This document shows positions 17,079-26,383 of a DNA stretch of 64,000 nucleotides, piece by piece. This DNA comes from Glutamicibacter creatinolyticus (GTDB lineage Bacteria > Actinomycetota > Actinomycetes > Actinomycetales > Micrococcaceae): assembly GCF_006094275.1 (NCBI RefSeq), contig NZ_CP034412.1, forward strand, positions 3,100,001-3,164,000. The letters run 5' to 3'. The translations under genes and the position numbers were made by a program. Under the pieces are notes generated by a model, which did no database searches, was not told the origin of the DNA, and saw only the letters and a program-made list of their open reading frames with translations. Numbering within the stretch: the stretch's first letter is position 1; the number at the start of each line of letters is the position of its first letter.

Positions 17079-19004
17079 ATGAGCATGGAAAACGCTGCCT
17101 GGCATTCGCTGTGGCGAATGTCAGGGGACAAGGGCAAGGCCTACGCGCCCACCACCCCACGGCGGGTCCTGGCCTTCGCGGCCCGCTACAAGAGCCGGCT
17201 GCTGGTATTCGTGCTCTTCTCGGTGCTCTCGGCGGTGCTGGCGGTCATTACCCCTGTCCTGGCCGGACGCATTGTCGATGAGATCGTCGCCCAGAGCAGC
17301 ATCAGGACAATTCTGACCATTGCCCTGATCATCGCGGTGGTGGCGGTCCTCGACGCCGTGGTCTCCGTGGTGGTGCGCTGGTTCTCCTCCCGGCTGGGTG
17401 AGGGAATCATCTATGACCTGCGCACCGCGGTCTTCGACCACGTGCAAAAGATGCCGGTCGCGTTCTTCGCCCGGACCCGAACCGGCGCGCTGGTCAGCCG
17501 CCTGAACAATGACGTCATCGGCGCGCAGGCTGCCTTCGCCGGGACCTTGTCCGGTCTGGTGTCCAATAGCGTGGCGCTGGTGCTCACCGCCGGCGTGATG
17601 CTCTCCACCTCCTGGCAGGTCACCCTGGTGGCCCTGGTGCTGCTGCCGGTCTTCCTGCTGCCGGCCCGCCGCTATGGAAAATCCGTGGCCGTGTTGCGCA
17701 AGGAATCCGCCGAACTGAACGCCGCCATGGGCAACCAGATGACCGAACGTTTCTCCGCGCCGGGTGCCACGCTGATCAAGCTGTTCGGTCGCCCGGCCGA
17801 TGAATCAGCACACTTTGCCCTGCGCGCCGGCCGGGTGCGGGACATCGGGGTGAAGACCGCGATGCGACAGTTCTTCTTCGTTGCGATGCTGACCCTGGTG
17901 GCTGCGCTCGCGCTGGCCCTGGTATATGGCTTGGGGGGCATGTACGCGGTGCGTGGGGCGTTGGCCCCTGGTGACGTGGTGGTTTTGGGAATGTTGCTGA
18001 CCCGCCTCTACACTCCCCTCACCGCCCTGGCCAACGCGCGGGTGGAAATCACCAGTGCCCTGGTCAGCTTCGACAGAGTCTTTGAGGTGCTGGACCTCAA
18101 GCCGCTGATCACCGACGCCCCCGACGCGCGGGTCCTGGACCCCGGTCCGGTTCCGGTGAAGTTCTCCCACGTCTCCTTCGCCTACCCCAGCGCCGAGAAG
18201 GTCTCATTGGCGTCACTGGAGGACGTCGCGGTGCTGGATACGCGCGGTGGGCAGACGGTGCTGCATGACATCGACTTTGAAATTCCTGCCGGTTCCACGG
18301 TGGCGCTGGTTGGCTCCTCCGGCGCCGGGAAATCCACCATCGCCTCCCTGCTGGCGAGGCTCTACGACGTGGATAGCGGCAGTGTCGAACTTGCCGGAGT
18401 GGACGTGCGGAAGGTGACGCTTGAATCGCTGCGTGCCACTGTGTCGATGGTGACCCAGGATGGACACCTGTTCCACGAGACCATCGGCGCCAACCTGCGT
18501 TTGGCCAAGCCCGACGCCACGGAGGAGGAGATCTGGGAGGCGCTGGAGCGGGCCCGCCTGAAGCCCACGATCCAGGCATTGCCGGATGGGCTGGAAACCG
18601 TGGTCGGCGAACGCGGCTACCGGCTTTCGGGAGGGGAGCGCCAGCGGATGACCATTGCGCGCCTGCTGTTGGCGGCCCCGCAGGTGGTCATTCTCGACGA
18701 GGCGACCGCCGCACTGGACTCCGCTAACGAGGCCGCCGTGCAGGCGGCGCTCGGTGAGGCGCTGGAGAACCGCACCGCCCTGGTCATTGCCCACCGGCTC
18801 TCCACCATCCGCTCCGCCGATCAGATCCTGGTCGTGGAAGGTGGCCGCATCGTTGAGCGCGGAACGCATGGCGAGCTCCTGCGGCGCGCCGGCCGCTATG
18901 CCGAGCTGTACCGGACCCAGTTCTCCCAGGAGGACCCGATCCCTGGCGAGGGTGGGGAAGCGTCCGGTGTGCCAAGTCCTTCGCCGGTCTCCCGCGAGGG
19001 GTAG
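17079..19004 (+). CDS. ABC exporter, fused membrane and ATP-binding domains (MsbA/LmrA type)
   Basis: 641 residues. Six helices occupy about 25-340 (LLVFVLFSVLSAVLAVITPV opens them; YDLRTAVFDHVQKMPVAFFA is the coupling-helix region). The ATPase follows with Walker A (GSSGAGKST), Q-loop (VTQDGHLFHETIGANLRLAK), signature (LSGGERQRM), Walker B (VVILDEATAALD) and H-loop (IAHRLST). All catalytic residues are present, so it should work as a homodimer. The substrate (lipid, drug or peptide) is unknown. The ATG 17079 has a weak site; upstream in-frame codons carry no better start. Confidence 0.9.
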   Translation: MSMENAAWHSLWRMSGDKGKAYAPTTPRRVLAFAARYKSRLLVFVLFSVLSAVLAVITPVLAGRIVDEIVAQSSIRTILTIALIIAVVAVLDAVVSVVVRWFSSRLGEGIIYDLRTAVFDHVQKMPVAFFARTRTGALVSRLNNDVIGAQAAFAGTLSGLVSNSVALVLTAGVMLSTSWQVTLVALVLLPVFLLPARRYGKSVAVLRKESAELNAAMGNQMTERFSAPGATLIKLFGRPADESAHFALRAGRVRDIGVKTAMRQFFFVAMLTLVAALALALVYGLGGMYAVRGALAPGDVVVLGMLLTRLYTPLTALANARVEITSALVSFDRVFEVLDLKPLITDAPDARVLDPGPVPVKFSHVSFAYPSAEKVSLASLEDVAVLDTRGGQTVLHDIDFEIPAGSTVALVGSSGAGKSTIASLLARLYDVDSGSVELAGVDVRKVTLESLRATVSMVTQDGHLFHETIGANLRLAKPDATEEEIWEALERARLKPTIQALPDGLETVVGERGYRLSGGERQRMTIARLLLAAPQVVILDEATAALDSANEAAVQAALGEALENRTALVIAHRLSTIRSADQILVVEGGRIVERGTHGELLRRAGRYAELYRTQFSQEDPIPGEGGEASGVPSPSPVSREG

Positions 19005-19052
19005 AACCGCTGTGGCGGACAGCAGGCATCCGGGGCGTCTGGGGCAACTTGT

Positions 19053-19066
19053 TTACTAGCTAGTAA
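19053..19066. promoter_or_regulatory. 14-bp palindrome TTACTAGCTAGTAA before the hydrolase gene
   Basis: A perfect inverted repeat three bases upstream of the first possible ATG (19070). CTAG-centred palindromes of this kind are typical operators of TetR or MarR regulators; no such regulator is adjacent. Confidence 0.45.
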
Positions 19067-19069
19067 CTT

Positions 19070-19999
19070 ATGGCTACCATGGTGATCATGGACACACAAG
19101 CAGTCATTCGTGAGCATGTGCGGATACCCGTAACCGTTCGTGACGGGGTGGCCGCGACCATTTACAAGCCCAGCCAGCAACCCGTGGGCGTGATGCTCGT
19201 TCACTCGGCGACCGCGACGCCGCAGGGCTTCTACCGGGCCTTTGCCGAATATGCGGCCGCAGCGGGCCTGCTGACCATCACCTATGACTTCCGCGGGACC
19301 GGGTTATCGGGTGAGGCCAAGGCCCACCCGCAAATCCGCATGCGGGATTGGATCCAGCAGGACGTGGCGGCCGTCGCGGACTGGGCGGCCGGCCGCTATC
19401 CCAACCTGCCGCACTACGCCATCGGGCACAGCGTGGGGGGACACGCGCTGGTACTGGACTACGGCACCGAGAAACTCAGCGCAGCGGTCGTGGTCTCCAG
19501 CCATATTGCCGCCATACGCACCATCAGCCCATGGCAGGAGCGTTTGCGGGTGCGCCTGGTCCTGACCGTCTTTGGGCCGCTGCTGACCAGGCTGCTGGGA
19601 TACATGCCGGGCAAGAAACTGACGCTGGGTGAGGATATTCCGGCCGCCGCGCTGTTTGAGTGGTCCAGGTGGACGCAGAAGCGCGAATACTTCTTTGACG
19701 ACCCGAGCATGGAAGCCGAAGCCCGCTCCGATCGGGTCAGGATTCCGGTGCTGGCGGTGGGGGCCAGCGATGATTTGTGGGCCTCGCCCAAACAGATGGA
19801 CCGGCTCACTGCTCACCTGGGCAATGCGCAGGTTGAGCGCCGCACGGTAAAGCCCAGCGAGCTGGGGCTAAAGAAGATTGGCCACCACGGGCTGATGCGC
19901 CGCGGAGTGGGGGAGCAGGTGTGGGCCCAGGTTCTCAACTGGTTGCAGGAGCAAGAGCGCGCCACCGAGCTGGAGTCCCCGGCGGCCGCCTCGGCCTAA
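19070..19999 (+). CDS. Alpha/beta hydrolase (serine aminopeptidase-like fold)
   Basis: Up to 309 residues. VGVMLVHSATATPQGFYRAF, ITYDFRGTGLSGEAK, and the nucleophile elbow HYAIGHSVGGHALV (G-H-S-V-G) are present, with an Asp in LAVGASDDLWASPKQMDRLT and a His in KKIGHHGLMRR completing the triad. Close relatives are esterase-like proteins of unknown substrate. Starts at 19070, 19079 and 19088 are all possible; the palindrome abutting 19070 and lack of a Shine-Dalgarno leave this open. It converges on the M56 gene, their ends overlapping by four bases. Confidence 0.85.
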   Translation: MATMVIMDTQAVIREHVRIPVTVRDGVAATIYKPSQQPVGVMLVHSATATPQGFYRAFAEYAAAAGLLTITYDFRGTGLSGEAKAHPQIRMRDWIQQDVAAVADWAAGRYPNLPHYAIGHSVGGHALVLDYGTEKLSAAVVVSSHIAAIRTISPWQERLRVRLVLTVFGPLLTRLLGYMPGKKLTLGEDIPAAALFEWSRWTQKREYFFDDPSMEAEARSDRVRIPVLAVGASDDLWASPKQMDRLTAHLGNAQVERRTVKPSELGLKKIGHHGLMRRGVGEQVWAQVLNWLQEQERATELESPAAASA

Positions 20000-20802
20000 A
20001 TCCGGATCGCGTCGGGCACCTGGCAGCGTGCTGCCAGGGGCCAGCGCCGCAGTGTCAGCCGTTGAGCCCGCAAGAGCATTCCCGCATCCCCGGTCTCCTG
20101 GGACATGTGCCAGAGGGCGTTGGCCAGATTGACGGCCCCGGCCTGCTTGGCCGCGGTGTCGTCGGCGGCCAATTCCACCAGCAGCAAGGTCGCCTGCTTG
20201 AGACGGTGTCCGGCGGAGAAGAAGCGCGGCAGGCACAGGGCGTTCAGCTCGGCGATGCGCACCACCCAACCGTGGCGGTGACGCAGGTGGGCGTATTCAT
20301 GGGCCAGCACCGCCTGCAGCTGCGGGGCGCTGAGCAGGTCCTCAAGCCCGGTGGACACCAGGATCTGGGGCAGCCGCCCGGGCACGGCGCACGCGACCGG
20401 TTCGGCGACCTCGAAGCGCACGAAGGTGAACTCATCCCGCTTCTCGCGGGACACCGCAGTGGGCGCCATCTTTCGCAGGGTGGCACGCTGGGAGGCGTTC
20501 AACGGTTCGGTGAACGCGAAGACCAGGGCAATGATCGCACCGGCTACGGCCAAGGCGAGCCAGGAGAATACCGCGGTCGCCACGGCCTTGGTCAGGCTGG
20601 TCGAGGCGGTTGTGGTGACGGCGGCGACCACGAGGCTGACCACCATGGCGCCGGCGCACAGCGCGCCGATGAAGAATGAGCCGAACCAGCCGGCCAACGC
20701 CAATTTGGGCCGGCGTACCTGCCATTGGCCGGTGGTCAGGGCGACCGGGGCCAACAGCAGCAGGGCGATGGCCGTGACGCCGAAGCAGAGTGCAACCAAC
20801 AT
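19996..20802 (-). CDS. M56 family (BlaR1/MecR1-like) membrane metalloprotease
   Basis: 268 residues. Three or four hydrophobic helices surround the zinc motif LQAVLAHEYAHLRHRHGWVV (HEYAH), followed by LNALCLPRFFSAGHRLKQAT and LLVELAADDTAAKQAGAV with the third ligand region (ELAAD). In BlaR1-type systems a membrane protease senses a signal and inactivates the BlaI repressor. This one lacks a penicillin-binding sensor domain, as in many actinobacterial paralogues. It starts five bases after blaI, hence one operon. Confidence 0.88.
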   Translation of the reverse strand: MLVALCFGVTAIALLLLAPVALTTGQWQVRRPKLALAGWFGSFFIGALCAGAMVVSLVVAAVTTTASTSLTKAVATAVFSWLALAVAGAIIALVFAFTEPLNASQRATLRKMAPTAVSREKRDEFTFVRFEVAEPVACAVPGRLPQILVSTGLEDLLSAPQLQAVLAHEYAHLRHRHGWVVRIAELNALCLPRFFSAGHRLKQATLLLVELAADDTAAKQAGAVNLANALWHMSQETGDAGMLLRAQRLTLRRWPLAARCQVPDAIRI

Positions 20803-20807
20803 GGTGG

Positions 20808-21194
20808 TTACCGGGTTTTCTGCTTCGCGCTCTTGGGGCCGATGGCCTGGCGCAGCAGGTCAAGGTGCTCATCGGAAAGGTTGCCGGCGAAGCGCAGCAG
20901 GGCCGCCTCACTGTCCGACGAGGCATTGAGTGCGGCGGTCATGGCCAGGCTGGTGTGCTCCCCGCCGGAATGGGTGGGCCGGAAGCGGATCTTGCGCGGG
21001 CCTTCCTCGATGCGGATGACCTGGCCCTTCTTTTCCAGCCGGTCCAGGGAAGTCATCAACGTGGTGTAGGCCGGGATATGCCCGGTGAAGACATCCTGAA
21101 TTTCGCGGATCCCCAACGGTTCAGTGCTGTCCCACAGGATCTGCATCAGTTCGCGCTCGAGTTCGCCGCGCACGCGAGTAGGTCGACGAGTCAT
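20808..21194 (-). CDS. BlaI/MecI/CopY family transcriptional repressor
   Basis: 128 residues. GELERELMQILWDSTEPLGI and IREIQDVFTGHIPAYTTLMT form the winged helix; LEKKGQVIRIEEGPRKIRFR is the wing. The C-terminal dimerisation part includes NASSDSEAALLRFAGNLSDE. The ATG 21194 lies five bases after GGAGG; the in-frame GTG at 21200 is less likely. The stretch just upstream (ctagtagaattaag on the minus strand) has a TAGTA half-site of the kind BlaI proteins bind, suggesting autorepression. Confidence 0.9.
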   Translation of the reverse strand: MTRRPTRVRGELERELMQILWDSTEPLGIREIQDVFTGHIPAYTTLMTSLDRLEKKGQVIRIEEGPRKIRFRPTHSGGEHTSLAMTAALNASSDSEAALLRFAGNLSDEHLDLLRQAIGPKSAKQKTR

Positions 21195-21303
21195 GAACAC
21201 CTCCAGCCTTAATTCTACTAGGGCTGTCCAGTCCGCCCACTGTGAAGTTCGCCCGCCAACGGGCCCTCTTCACCGGCAACCGCCGCGCGCTGGGGGTGGA
21301 AGG

Positions 21304-22098
21304 CTAGATCTGCCGCGCGTTCTCCAGCACCGGCAACGCCGTCCGGGCCTGGTCGATGAGCGCCGGGTCCACCTCCACCAGGAGCAGTTCGATGGCCTCT
21401 GCGGCCTCGGCCAGCACCCGGCCCAGGGGGTCAACGGCCACCGAGCGTCCCACCCCGCGCGGCGCGGCGCCGCTGACCGCGATTCCGGCGCTCTGCGGAT
21501 CCGCCTGGTCCACGGCGAGGATGAAGGTCGTGGTGTCCAGGGCGCGGGCGCGGGCCAGCGTGGACCATTGTTCGGCCTTCCCCGGTCCTGCACCCCAGGA
21601 CGCCGAGACCAGGGTGGCCACGGCTCCCTGCTGGGCGTGGTGGGTGAACAGCCGGGGGAAACGCAGGTCATAGCAGGTGGCGACGCCGAAGGTCAGGCCG
21701 TCCAGCTCGAACTGCACTGGCTGCTCCCCGGGGGTCACCGAATCCGACTCCAGGAAGCCGAACGCGTCAAAGAGGTGCAGCTTGTCGTAGGCGGTGTCGA
21801 CCCCCGCACCGGTGATCAGCAACGTGTTGCGCACCCGGTTCCCGACGCCCGGGGTGAACATGCCCGCCAGAATGAGCACCCCCAGCTCCTCGGCGATCTG
21901 CCGCACACCGTTGGCCCAGGGGCCATCCAGCGGTTCGGCCGCTTCGAGCAGGTCATTGCCCATGGCGATGTGCATGGCCTCGGGGAACACCACGATGCGC
22001 GCCCCTTCCTGGGCGGCGCGGGAAGCGGTCTCCCGGATGATCTGCAGGTTCTGCTGTGGGTTGGCGGTGCTTAGCACCTGCGCCATGGCGATCTTCAT
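21304..22098 (-). CDS. Carbon-nitrogen (nitrilase family) hydrolase
   Basis: 264 residues, single domain. The Glu-Lys-Cys triad is present: Glu in RIVVFPEAMH, Lys in AYDKLHLFDAFGFLES, Cys in FGVATCYDLRFPRLFTHHAQ. This is closest to the NIT2/omega-amidase-like branch (deaminated glutathione or C-N hydrolases). ATG 22098 follows AGGAGGG at seven bases. It stands between two opposite-facing units and may serve general amide salvage; link to the nearby purine genes is not shown. Confidence 0.85.
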   Translation of the reverse strand: MKIAMAQVLSTANPQQNLQIIRETASRAAQEGARIVVFPEAMHIAMGNDLLEAAEPLDGPWANGVRQIAEELGVLILAGMFTPGVGNRVRNTLLITGAGVDTAYDKLHLFDAFGFLESDSVTPGEQPVQFELDGLTFGVATCYDLRFPRLFTHHAQQGAVATLVSASWGAGPGKAEQWSTLARARALDTTTFILAVDQADPQSAGIAVSGAAPRGVGRSVAVDPLGRVLAEAAEAIELLLVEVDPALIDQARTALPVLENARQI

Positions 22099-22252
22099 GC
22101 GTAGGCCCTCCTGGGTGCGGTGTTGGCGGCTGTGCGCCCCTTGCTTTGACTCTACGCCAGTGGCCCCGGGGAAATCCCCTCCCCGGCAGGCGACGCCGGG
22201 ATGCCCCGCGGTCTGTCCTTCGGCCGCGGGCTGGCGGGCCCGGGCATGGCAG

Positions 22253-22291
22253 AGGCGTGGGAGGGACCGGTATCGGTTCCCTCCCACGCCT
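22253..22291 (-). terminator. Terminator after the IclR gene
   Basis: AGGCGTGGGAGGGA and TCCCTCCCACGCCT form a perfect 14-bp stem over an 11-base loop. It lies between the minus-strand IclR gene stop (22318) and the nitrilase-family gene start, so it most likely ends the regulator transcript. Confidence 0.65.
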
Positions 22292-22317
22292 GGAGCCCGC
22301 CTGCGAGAACCGCGCGG

Positions 22318-23088
22318 CTATTCGGTGACGGCCACCAGCTGGCGCCCGAGTTCGGCCGCTGCGGCCTGCAGCTCCGGGACCGCCTTTTTGGCGAAGTCCG
22401 CGTCCACCCGCGAGACCGGCCCGGACACGGAGATCGCCATCGGGGTCGGGGCCCCGGGGACCGGCACCGCAAAACAGCGCACGCCCAATTCCTGCTCTTC
22501 CTCGTCCACCGCGTAGCCGCGTTCGCGCACGGCCTCGATTTCGGTGAACAGCTTGCCCAGGGTGGTGATGGTCTTCGGCGTCTTGGCCGGCATGCCGGCC
22601 TGGGCGACCAGTCGCTGGATGCGTTCATCATCCAGCACCGAGAGGATCGCCTTGCCCACCCCCGAGTGGTGCAGCATCGCGCGGCGGCCCACTTCGGTGA
22701 TCATGCGCATCGAGTGCGTGGACTGCACCTGGGCGATGTAGGTGACCATGTCACCGTCGAGCACCGCGATGTTCGCGCTCTCACCCAGGTGATCGACCAG
22801 TTCCTTCAGCCGCGGGGTGGCCAGGGCGCCGAGCTGGCGGTTGGCGACCTCGCCCAGTCGGATCAGCCGTGGGCCCAGGGAGTATCGGCGGTTGGGCAGC
22901 TGGCGGACGTAGCCCACGCCGACCAGGGTGCGCAGCAGTCGGTGGATGGTGGGCAGCGGCAACGGGGTATCGGCGGCCAGTTCGCTCAGCGCTGCCTCCC
23001 CGCCTGCCCGGGCGATGACTTCCAGCAGCTCAAAGGCACGCTCGACCGATTGCACTCCGCCGGTGGCCCGGGCCTTGACCTCGGTCAT
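22318..23088 (-). CDS. IclR family regulator (AllR-like), probable repressor of urate/allantoin and glyoxylate genes
   Basis: 256 residues. VQSVERAFELLEVIARAGGE with LSELAADTPLPLPTIHRLLR is the winged helix; RYSLGPRLIRLGEVANRQLG links to the effector domain with HSMRMITEVGRRAMLHHSGV, GKAILSVLDDERIQRLV and ERGYAVDEEEQELGVRCFAV. E. coli AllR and its Streptomyces counterparts respond to glyoxylate or allantoate. It is divergent from the malic enzyme operon, a usual arrangement for a local repressor, and the urate operon carries a shared sequence block. ATG 23088 has GAGCGAATT upstream, a weak site. Confidence 0.85.
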   Translation of the reverse strand: MTEVKARATGGVQSVERAFELLEVIARAGGEAALSELAADTPLPLPTIHRLLRTLVGVGYVRQLPNRRYSLGPRLIRLGEVANRQLGALATPRLKELVDHLGESANIAVLDGDMVTYIAQVQSTHSMRMITEVGRRAMLHHSGVGKAILSVLDDERIQRLVAQAGMPAKTPKTITTLGKLFTEIEAVRERGYAVDEEEQELGVRCFAVPVPGAPTPMAISVSGPVSRVDADFAKKAVPELQAAAAELGRQLVAVTE

Positions 23089-23334
23089 AATTCGCTCCTT
23101 GCCTGACTGCTCTACGCAGTCTCGCCACAGCGTCCAAAGGGTGAGGACTCCCTGGGGAGGCTGTTTTTCATGGGTTGTTAACTAAGAGAATACCGGACAT
23201 TGGGCCGAAAATTCCACGATCCGAAAAGTCATCTGCTTGAAACTTGTGTCGCAGTCCACAAAAATGGGTTGTGTTTTCATTTTACAGATACTAATATCCA
23301 CTATACGGAAACTTTTTCATCACGAGGAGTGATC
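23089..23334. promoter_or_regulatory. Divergent control region of the IclR gene and the malic enzyme operon
   Basis: Holds ATTCCACGATCC at 23211-23222, identical to 13201-13212 in the urate promoter, both followed by GAAA. AT-rich sequence (23260-23320) with TATACG near 23302 could contain the operon promoter. The malic enzyme Shine-Dalgarno GAGGAG is at 23324. Confidence 0.5.
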
Positions 23335-24714
23335 ATGGCAGCACCAAGCCCGGGGTATTCCCTCACCCTGCGGGTCCAGACCCCCGCATCAATCACCGCC
23401 ACCAGCGAACTGGCTGCGGCGGTAGGACGGGCTGGCGGAGACATCACAGCGTTGGACGTCACCGAATCGCATCACGCGTACATGGTGGTGGACGTCAGCT
23501 GCAACACCGCCGACGTCGAACACGGCCAGCGCGTGCGTGACGCCCTGGACGAACTGGACGGGGTCAACGTCCGCAACGTCTCGGACCGCACCTTCCTGAT
23601 GCACCTGGGCGGCAAGCTCGAAGTGGTGCCGAAGGTGGCCCTGCGCAACCGCGATGACCTCTCCCGTGCCTACACCCCGGGGGTGGCCCGCGTCTGCAAG
23701 GCCATCGCCGAAAATCCGGCCGACGCCCGCAACCTGACGGTCAAGCGCAACACCATCGCCGTGGTCACCGATGGTTCGGCCGTCCTGGGCCTGGGCAACA
23801 TCGGCCCGGCCGCCGCGCTGCCGGTCATGGAGGGCAAGGCCGCCCTGTTCAAACAGTTCGCCGACGTGGACGCCTGGCCGGTCTGCCTGGATACGCAGGA
23901 CAGCGACGAGATCGTCAAGATCGTCAAGGCCCTGGCCCCGGTCTACGGAGGTGTGAACCTGGAGGACATCGCCGCGCCGCGCTGCTTCGAGATCGAGGCG
24001 CGCCTGCGCGAAGAGCTGGACATCCCGGTGTTCCATGACGACCAGCACGGCACCGCCATCGTGACCCTCGCGGCCCTGCAAAATGCCCTGCTGGTGGTCG
24101 GCAAGTCCCTCTCCGAGGTGCGCATCGTGGTCTCCGGGGTGGGGGCCGCGGGCAACGCGATCATCCAGCTGCTGGCCGCACGCGGCGCCACCAACATCAT
24201 CGCCTGCGGGCGCAACGGTGCGATCAGCCGCAACGAGGACTACACGGACGAGCACCGCAGCTGGTTGGCGGCGAACACCAACCCAGAGAATTTCACCGGC
24301 TCCCTGAAGGAAGCCGTCGCCGGATCCGATGTGTTCATCGGCGTCTCGGCCCCGAACGTCCTGGACGAGGACGACATTGCGGCCATGAACAAGGACGCAA
24401 TCGTCTTCGCCATGGCAAACCCGGATCCCGAGGTGGATCCGCTGGTTGCCGGGAAGCATGCCGCCGTGGTTGCCACCGGTCGCAGCGACTTCCCCAACCA
24501 GATCAACAACGTCTTGGCCTTCCCGGGCTTCTTCCGCGGGCTGCTGGACGCAGGCGTCTCGGACATCACCGACGCCATGCTGCTGGCCGCCGCAGACGCG
24601 ATTGCGGCACGGGTGGGCGAAGCGGAACTCAATCCGGGGTTCATCATCCCGTCGGTGTTCGACCCGCAGGTGGCCTCCGAGGTGGCCGCCGCCGTGGCTC
24701 GGGCAGCGAACTGA
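23335..24714 (+). CDS. NAD-dependent malic enzyme with N-terminal ACT domain
   Basis: 459 residues. An ACT-type segment (residues 5-80) precedes the catalytic part: [13 protein letters not shown] holds the catalytic Tyr, [20 protein letters not shown] the first nucleotide/metal region, [20 protein letters not shown] the metal-binding Asp pair, [12 protein letters not shown] the NAD-binding loop, and [18 protein letters not shown] the C-terminus. It decarboxylates malate to pyruvate. First gene of malic enzyme-aceB-DUF6986-allE; malate comes from AceB, so glyoxylate carbon exits as pyruvate. The ACT segment suggests allosteric control. Confidence 0.93.
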   Translation: MAAPSPGYSLTLRVQTPASITATSELAAAVGRAGGDITALDVTESHHAYMVVDVSCNTADVEHGQRVRDALDELDGVNVRNVSDRTFLMHLGGKLEVVPKVALRNRDDLSRAYTPGVARVCKAIAENPADARNLTVKRNTIAVVTDGSAVLGLGNIGPAAALPVMEGKAALFKQFADVDAWPVCLDTQDSDEIVKIVKALAPVYGGVNLEDIAAPRCFEIEARLREELDIPVFHDDQHGTAIVTLAALQNALLVVGKSLSEVRIVVSGVGAAGNAIIQLLAARGATNIIACGRNGAISRNEDYTDEHRSWLAANTNPENFTGSLKEAVAGSDVFIGVSAPNVLDEDDIAAMNKDAIVFAMANPDPEVDPLVAGKHAAVVATGRSDFPNQINNVLAFPGFFRGLLDAGVSDITDAMLLAAADAIAARVGEAELNPGFIIPSVFDPQVASEVAAAVARAAN

Positions 24715-24757
24715 CATTGAGAGCAATCACAAAGAACACAGAGGTATGAGGAGCACC

Positions 24758-26383
24758 ATGACCATCTCCATTTCACGCATCCCGAACGTGCCCGCGGCCC
24801 AGGACATTCTGTCCGATGAGGCGCTGGCCTTCATCGAGAAGCTGCACGAGCGTTTCGCCGGCACCCGCGACGAGCTGGTCGCCGCCCGCGACGAGCGCCG
24901 CGCCGAGTACTCGGCCGCCAAGCGCATCGACTTCGACCCGGAAACCGAGCACGTGCGCAACGGCGACTGGAAGGTCGCCGAGGCGCCCGAGGCGCTGCGC
25001 GACCGCCGCGTGGAAATCACCGGCCCGGCCTCTCCGGCGAAGATGGCCATCAACGCGCTGAACTCCGGCGCCAAGGTGTGGCTGGCCGACCTGGAGGACG
25101 CCTCCACCCCCAGCTGGGACAATGTCATCGACGCGATCGCGAACCTGAGCGCCGCCGCCCGCGGTGAGCTCAGCTTCTCCCAGCCGGACGGCAAGACCTA
25201 CTCGCTGCGCACCGACGCGCCGCTGGCCGTCGTGGTGGTCCGCCCCCGCGGCTGGCACCTGAATGAGAACAACGTGCAGGTCAACGGCAAGCCGGCCGTG
25301 GGCGCGCTGGTCGACTTCGGGCTGCACTTCTTCCACAACGCCAAGGTGCTGGCCGAATCCGGGCAGGGTCCGTTCTACTACCTGCCGAAGATGGAGCACT
25401 ACCTGGAGGTGCGCCTGTGGAATGAGATCTTCACCTTCGCGCAGCAGGAGCTGGGCATCGAGCACGGCACCGTGCGCGCGACCATGCTGATCGAGACCAT
25501 CCCGGCCGCCTTCCAGATGGACGAGTTCCTCTATGAGCTGCGCGACCATGTCTCGGGCCTGAACGCCGGACGCTGGGACTACCTGTTCTCCATCATCAAG
25601 ACCTTCCGCGAGGCCGGCGCCGACTTCATCATGCCCGACCGCGCGGACGTGGCGATGACCGCCCCGATGATGCGCGCCTACACCGAGCTGCTGGTCAAGA
25701 CCTGCCACAAGCGCGGGGCCTTCGCCATGGGCGGCATGGCCGCCTTCATCCCGAACCGCCGCGAACCGGAGGTCACCGAGGCCGCCTTCGCCAAGGTGCG
25801 CGACGACAAGACCCGTGAGGCCACCGACGGCTTCGACGGCTCCTGGGTGGCCCACCCGGACCTGGTGCCGATTTGCCGCGAGGTGTTCGACTCGGTGCTG
25901 GGCGAGAAGCCGAACCAGATCGACAAACAGCGTCCGGAGGTGGAAGTCACCGCCGAGCAGCTGCTGGACGTGGCCAGCGCCCCGGGCAAGGTCACCGAGG
26001 CGGGCGTGCGCGCCAACCTGTACGTGGCCGTGGCCTACACCGCCGTGTGGCTCTCGGGCAACGGCGCGGTGGCGATCCACAACCTGATGGAGGACGCGGC
26101 CACCGCGGAGATCTCCCGTTCGCAGATCTGGCAGCAGATCCGCAACGAGGTGGTCGCCGAGGACACCGGCAACACCATTACCGCCGAGATGGTCTCCACC
26201 CTGCTGGCCGAGGAAGTTGAGCGGCTGCGTGGTGAAGTGAACGACGAAGAGCGTTTCGCCGCCTACTACCAGCCGGCAGCGGAGCTGATCGGCAAGCTGG
26301 TCAGCGGCCGGGACGAGGACTTCGTTGACTTCCTGACCCTGCCGGCCTACGAACTACTGGAAAAGGAATACGTGAGCAAGTAA
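24758..26383 (+). CDS. aceB: Malate synthase A
   Basis: 541 residues, the compact A-type. VEITGPASPAKMAINALNSG, VWLADLEDASTPSWDNVIDA, VVVRPRGWHLNENNVQVNG and GPFYYLPKMEHYLEVRLWNE with RATMLIETIPAAFQMDEFLY are the signature blocks; GGMAAFIPNRREPEVTEAAF follows. It condenses glyoxylate with acetyl-CoA to malate. The ATG 24758 follows GAGGAG. No isocitrate lyase is present, so the glyoxylate comes from purine breakdown. Its TAA overlaps the next ATG by one base. Confidence 0.96.
   Translation: MTISISRIPNVPAAQDILSDEALAFIEKLHERFAGTRDELVAARDERRAEYSAAKRIDFDPETEHVRNGDWKVAEAPEALRDRRVEITGPASPAKMAINALNSGAKVWLADLEDASTPSWDNVIDAIANLSAAARGELSFSQPDGKTYSLRTDAPLAVVVVRPRGWHLNENNVQVNGKPAVGALVDFGLHFFHNAKVLAESGQGPFYYLPKMEHYLEVRLWNEIFTFAQQELGIEHGTVRATMLIETIPAAFQMDEFLYELRDHVSGLNAGRWDYLFSIIKTFREAGADFIMPDRADVAMTAPMMRAYTELLVKTCHKRGAFAMGGMAAFIPNRREPEVTEAAFAKVRDDKTREATDGFDGSWVAHPDLVPICREVFDSVLGEKPNQIDKQRPEVEVTAEQLLDVASAPGKVTEAGVRANLYVAVAYTAVWLSGNGAVAIHNLMEDAATAEISRSQIWQQIRNEVVAEDTGNTITAEMVSTLLAEEVERLRGEVNDEERFAAYYQPAAELIGKLVSGRDEDFVDFLTLPAYELLEKEYVSK

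Noticed and set aside
23389-26080. Long antisense ORFs of about 440 residues over malic enzyme and malate synthase
   Set aside because: Composition (Val, Gly, His, Asp) is typical of reverse-frame translation of high-GC genes; the opposite frames are certain enzymes.
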